This document shows positions 62,662 through 64,000 of a stretch of DNA of 64,000 nucleotides, piece by piece. The notes under the pieces are model-generated. The model had not been told where the DNA came from. It searched no databases and saw only the letters and a list, made by a program, of their open reading frames with translations. This DNA comes from JABGQS01 sp963674545. GTDB lineage: Bacteria; Bacillota; Clostridia; Christensenellales; SZUA-584. The position numbers and the translations under genes are program-made. The stretch is from positions 3,162,001 to 3,226,000 of the forward strand of contig CAXXFB010000001.1 in NCBI GenBank assembly GCA_963674545.2. The letters are read 5' to 3'. The stretch's first letter is position 1, and every line of letters begins with the position of its first letter.

Positions 62662-63327
62662 ATGAAGCTAGCTGTATTTGATTTCGACGGAACGCTGATG
62701 AAGGCAGATTCCCTGCCTTTTCTGCTTAAGATATGGAGCAGCCTCGGATATCCAAGGCATAGGCAGTGGATGATGTATCTGCGTATAGGCGGGCTGTATA
62801 TTCGTTATAAGCTGGGAATTAACGGACGGATGTCGAAAGAGACGATGAAAAAGACTGCCTTTCAGAAGTTTACACGGATATTTTCCGGAATGAACAGGCA
62901 GCAGATACACGGCTTTTTCAAAGATGCTGCAAAAAGAATAATGCCGGAGCTTAATGAGCAGGTGATAAGCGAAATCGATAAAGTGAAAAAGCAGGGTTAT
63001 CACACTGTTTTGCTTTCAGGGTTCTATCACGAATTGCTGGAGTTGATTGCTCAGAGGATAGGCATTGAGAGCGTGCTCGGTACAAAGATGCATTTTAATG
63101 GGGCGCAGGTGGATGCAAAAAAGAAGATGACTATAAGGACGGGGCAGGACAAGGTAGAACGTATACTCGAAGAGTACGGCGATGCGGATTTTGCTAAGAG
63201 CTGCGCTTATGCTGACAGCATTTCAGATCTGGGGCTGCTTGAGATGGTAGGAACGCCTGTAGTGGTATGCCCGGACAGTGGGCTTAGGCAAATTGCCATT
63301 GAGAGAGGCTGGAGGGTAATGGAGTGA
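62662..63327 (+). CDS. HAD-superfamily phosphatase (subfamily IB, PSPase-like)
   Basis: 221 residues. Motif I FDFDGTLMKADS (nucleophile Asp at residue 6), motif II serine in LLSGFYHELL, and motif IV YADSISDLGLLE are present; the helical cap between residues 20 and 100 is of the C1 type seen in SerB-like and lipid phosphatases. It probably hydrolyses a small phosphomonoester. The start follows AAGGAGAG, 8 bp after tex. It overlaps the next gene by 4 bp (GTGA). Confidence 0.88.
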   Translation: MKLAVFDFDGTLMKADSLPFLLKIWSSLGYPRHRQWMMYLRIGGLYIRYKLGINGRMSKETMKKTAFQKFTRIFSGMNRQQIHGFFKDAAKRIMPELNEQVISEIDKVKKQGYHTVLLSGFYHELLELIAQRIGIESVLGTKMHFNGAQVDAKKKMTIRTGQDKVERILEEYGDADFAKSCAYADSISDLGLLEMVGTPVVVCPDSGLRQIAIERGWRVME

Positions 63328-64000
63328 AAGATTCTTTAATTTTAAAATCAAGCTTCGAGGAGTGCAAAGCACTTGTCTGGGAACATACTTGCTCGCTGTA
63401 TAGTCCGCTTGATGCATGGCTGGAGGAAGCGTTGTTTGGCAGTGATATATATAAACTGCTGATTGGAGAAGAAGCAATAGGTTATTGTGCAGTCAAAGAT
63501 GATACACTCAAGTTTTTCTATGTTACGGGCGAATATTTTAATTATGCAGCCGGACTTTTGGAGAAAGCTGTATATGAACTTGGCATAAAGAAGGTAATGG
63601 GTATAACTCAGGACAGCGCATTATGTGCACTGCTTGGTGAATGGGATTATGAAATGAAAAGAGACGCATGGATATTCTGTGACAGCGAAAGGAAGACGAC
63701 AGAGAAGACTGGAGATGCTGTTTTCCGCAAAGCAGAAGCAGGAGACTGCGCCAGGATAAGAGAGATGGCGGGGGATTTCTTTGACGATGAGAGCTGCGGC
63801 TATAGCAGCCTTGAGGAGCGCATCGAAGCGGGTATGATATTCGTTTTGGAACAAAAGGATGGGCTGCTGCTTGGCGGAGGGATAGCCGAAGATGGCAGAG
63901 TGTGTACAGATTGCGTTTCTATTGGCATGTTTACAAACCCGGAGCAAAGGCAAAAGGGCGCGGCAAGGACGATGTTGCTAAGCTTAAAAGAATACGTTTA
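63324..64000 (+). CDS. Tandem GNAT-type acetyltransferase, 3' end cut by the window
   Basis: Read by eye from the GTG at 63324, which overlaps the HAD stop (GGAGGG lies 9 bp upstream). The frame is open to the window end: 225 complete codons. An N-terminal part (about 1-125) has a degenerate GNAT-like pattern (IGEEAIGYCAVKDD, then a short helix and MGITQDSALCALLGEW). A second GNAT domain begins at about 130 (FRKAEAGDCARIREMAGDF) and includes the acetyl-CoA loop NPEQRQKGAARTMLL. The missing part should be short. The substrate is unknown; the overlap suggests joint expression with the HAD phosphatase. Confidence 0.8.
   Translation, partial: MKDSLILKSSFEECKALVWEHTCSLYSPLDAWLEEALFGSDIYKLLIGEEAIGYCAVKDDTLKFFYVTGEYFNYAAGLLEKAVYELGIKKVMGITQDSALCALLGEWDYEMKRDAWIFCDSERKTTEKTGDAVFRKAEAGDCARIREMAGDFFDDESCGYSSLEERIEAGMIFVLEQKDGLLLGGGIAEDGRVCTDCVSIGMFTNPEQRQKGAARTMLLSLKEYV

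Overview
The window reads as one chromosomal stretch of a low-to-middle GC Gram-positive anaerobe, most likely a member of the Clostridia (Bacillota). Supporting signs are strong GGAGG-type ribosome sites, frequent TTG starts, a SleB-type cortex/wall hydrolase, RqcH, a FabK-type fatty-acid cluster behind a MarR regulator, and corrinoid-methyltransferase-like URO-D paralogues. No outer-membrane genes, insertion sequences, phage genes, rRNA, tRNA or CRISPR arrays were seen. The genus cannot be fixed from the sequence alone.

Layout. 1-3.2 kb: the end of tgt, then yajC, a SleB-like hydrolase, a DsrE-family protein and an Mrp/NBP35 ATPase. 3.56-18.4 kb: one giant gene for a membrane-anchored surface protein of about 4,950 residues, built from about 39 cadherin-like/VCBS-type modules and containing a very recent 651-bp internal duplication. 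18.5-23.1 kb (minus): a polyamine operon speD-speE-speB that continues into a LarA-like protein and a nucleoside hydrolase. 23.3-29.1 kb: rqcH, divergent from proA, followed by a membrane protein, a MATE exporter and a VanZ protein. 29.2-31.8 kb (minus): argGH behind a promoter that overlaps a canonical ARG box. 32-35.8 kb: tig-clpP-clpX and a GNAT protein. 36-43.1 kb: galM, then a FadR-type regulator and three consecutive URO-D/MtaA-superfamily proteins, a small membrane protein and an Ldh_2-family dehydrogenase, which form a candidate catabolic operon. 43.3-53.1 kb: a MarR regulator and a complete type II fatty-acid synthesis operon (accBCDA, fabH, acpP, fabK, fabD, fabG, fabF, fabZ). 53.3-56.1 kb: a membrane-anchored MutS-like ATPase, an unknown protein and a YjbR/MmcQ protein. 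56.1-59.5 kb (minus): a histidine kinase/response regulator pair with two unusual exported proteins, one a 25-residue-repeat protein and one a very acidic lipoprotein. 59.7-64 kb: a small membrane protein, a second DsrE-family protein, tex, a HAD phosphatase and a truncated tandem-GNAT gene.

The most informative new signals are regulatory. The promoters of the two exported proteins next to the two-component system share an identical 11-bp box (AAATGTGGCAG on the plus strand) at exactly the same distance from the -10 element, with a degenerate second copy 22 bp away in both. This is the layout expected for an OmpR/PhoB-type response regulator and suggests a self-contained envelope-sensing regulon. 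Similar candidate operators were found for the FadR-type regulator (a perfect 13-bp palindrome at the predicted transcription start), for the fatty-acid operon (inverted repeats around the -10 and in the leader) and for ArgR at argG.

All functional calls come from reading motifs and gene order by eye. No database search was run.
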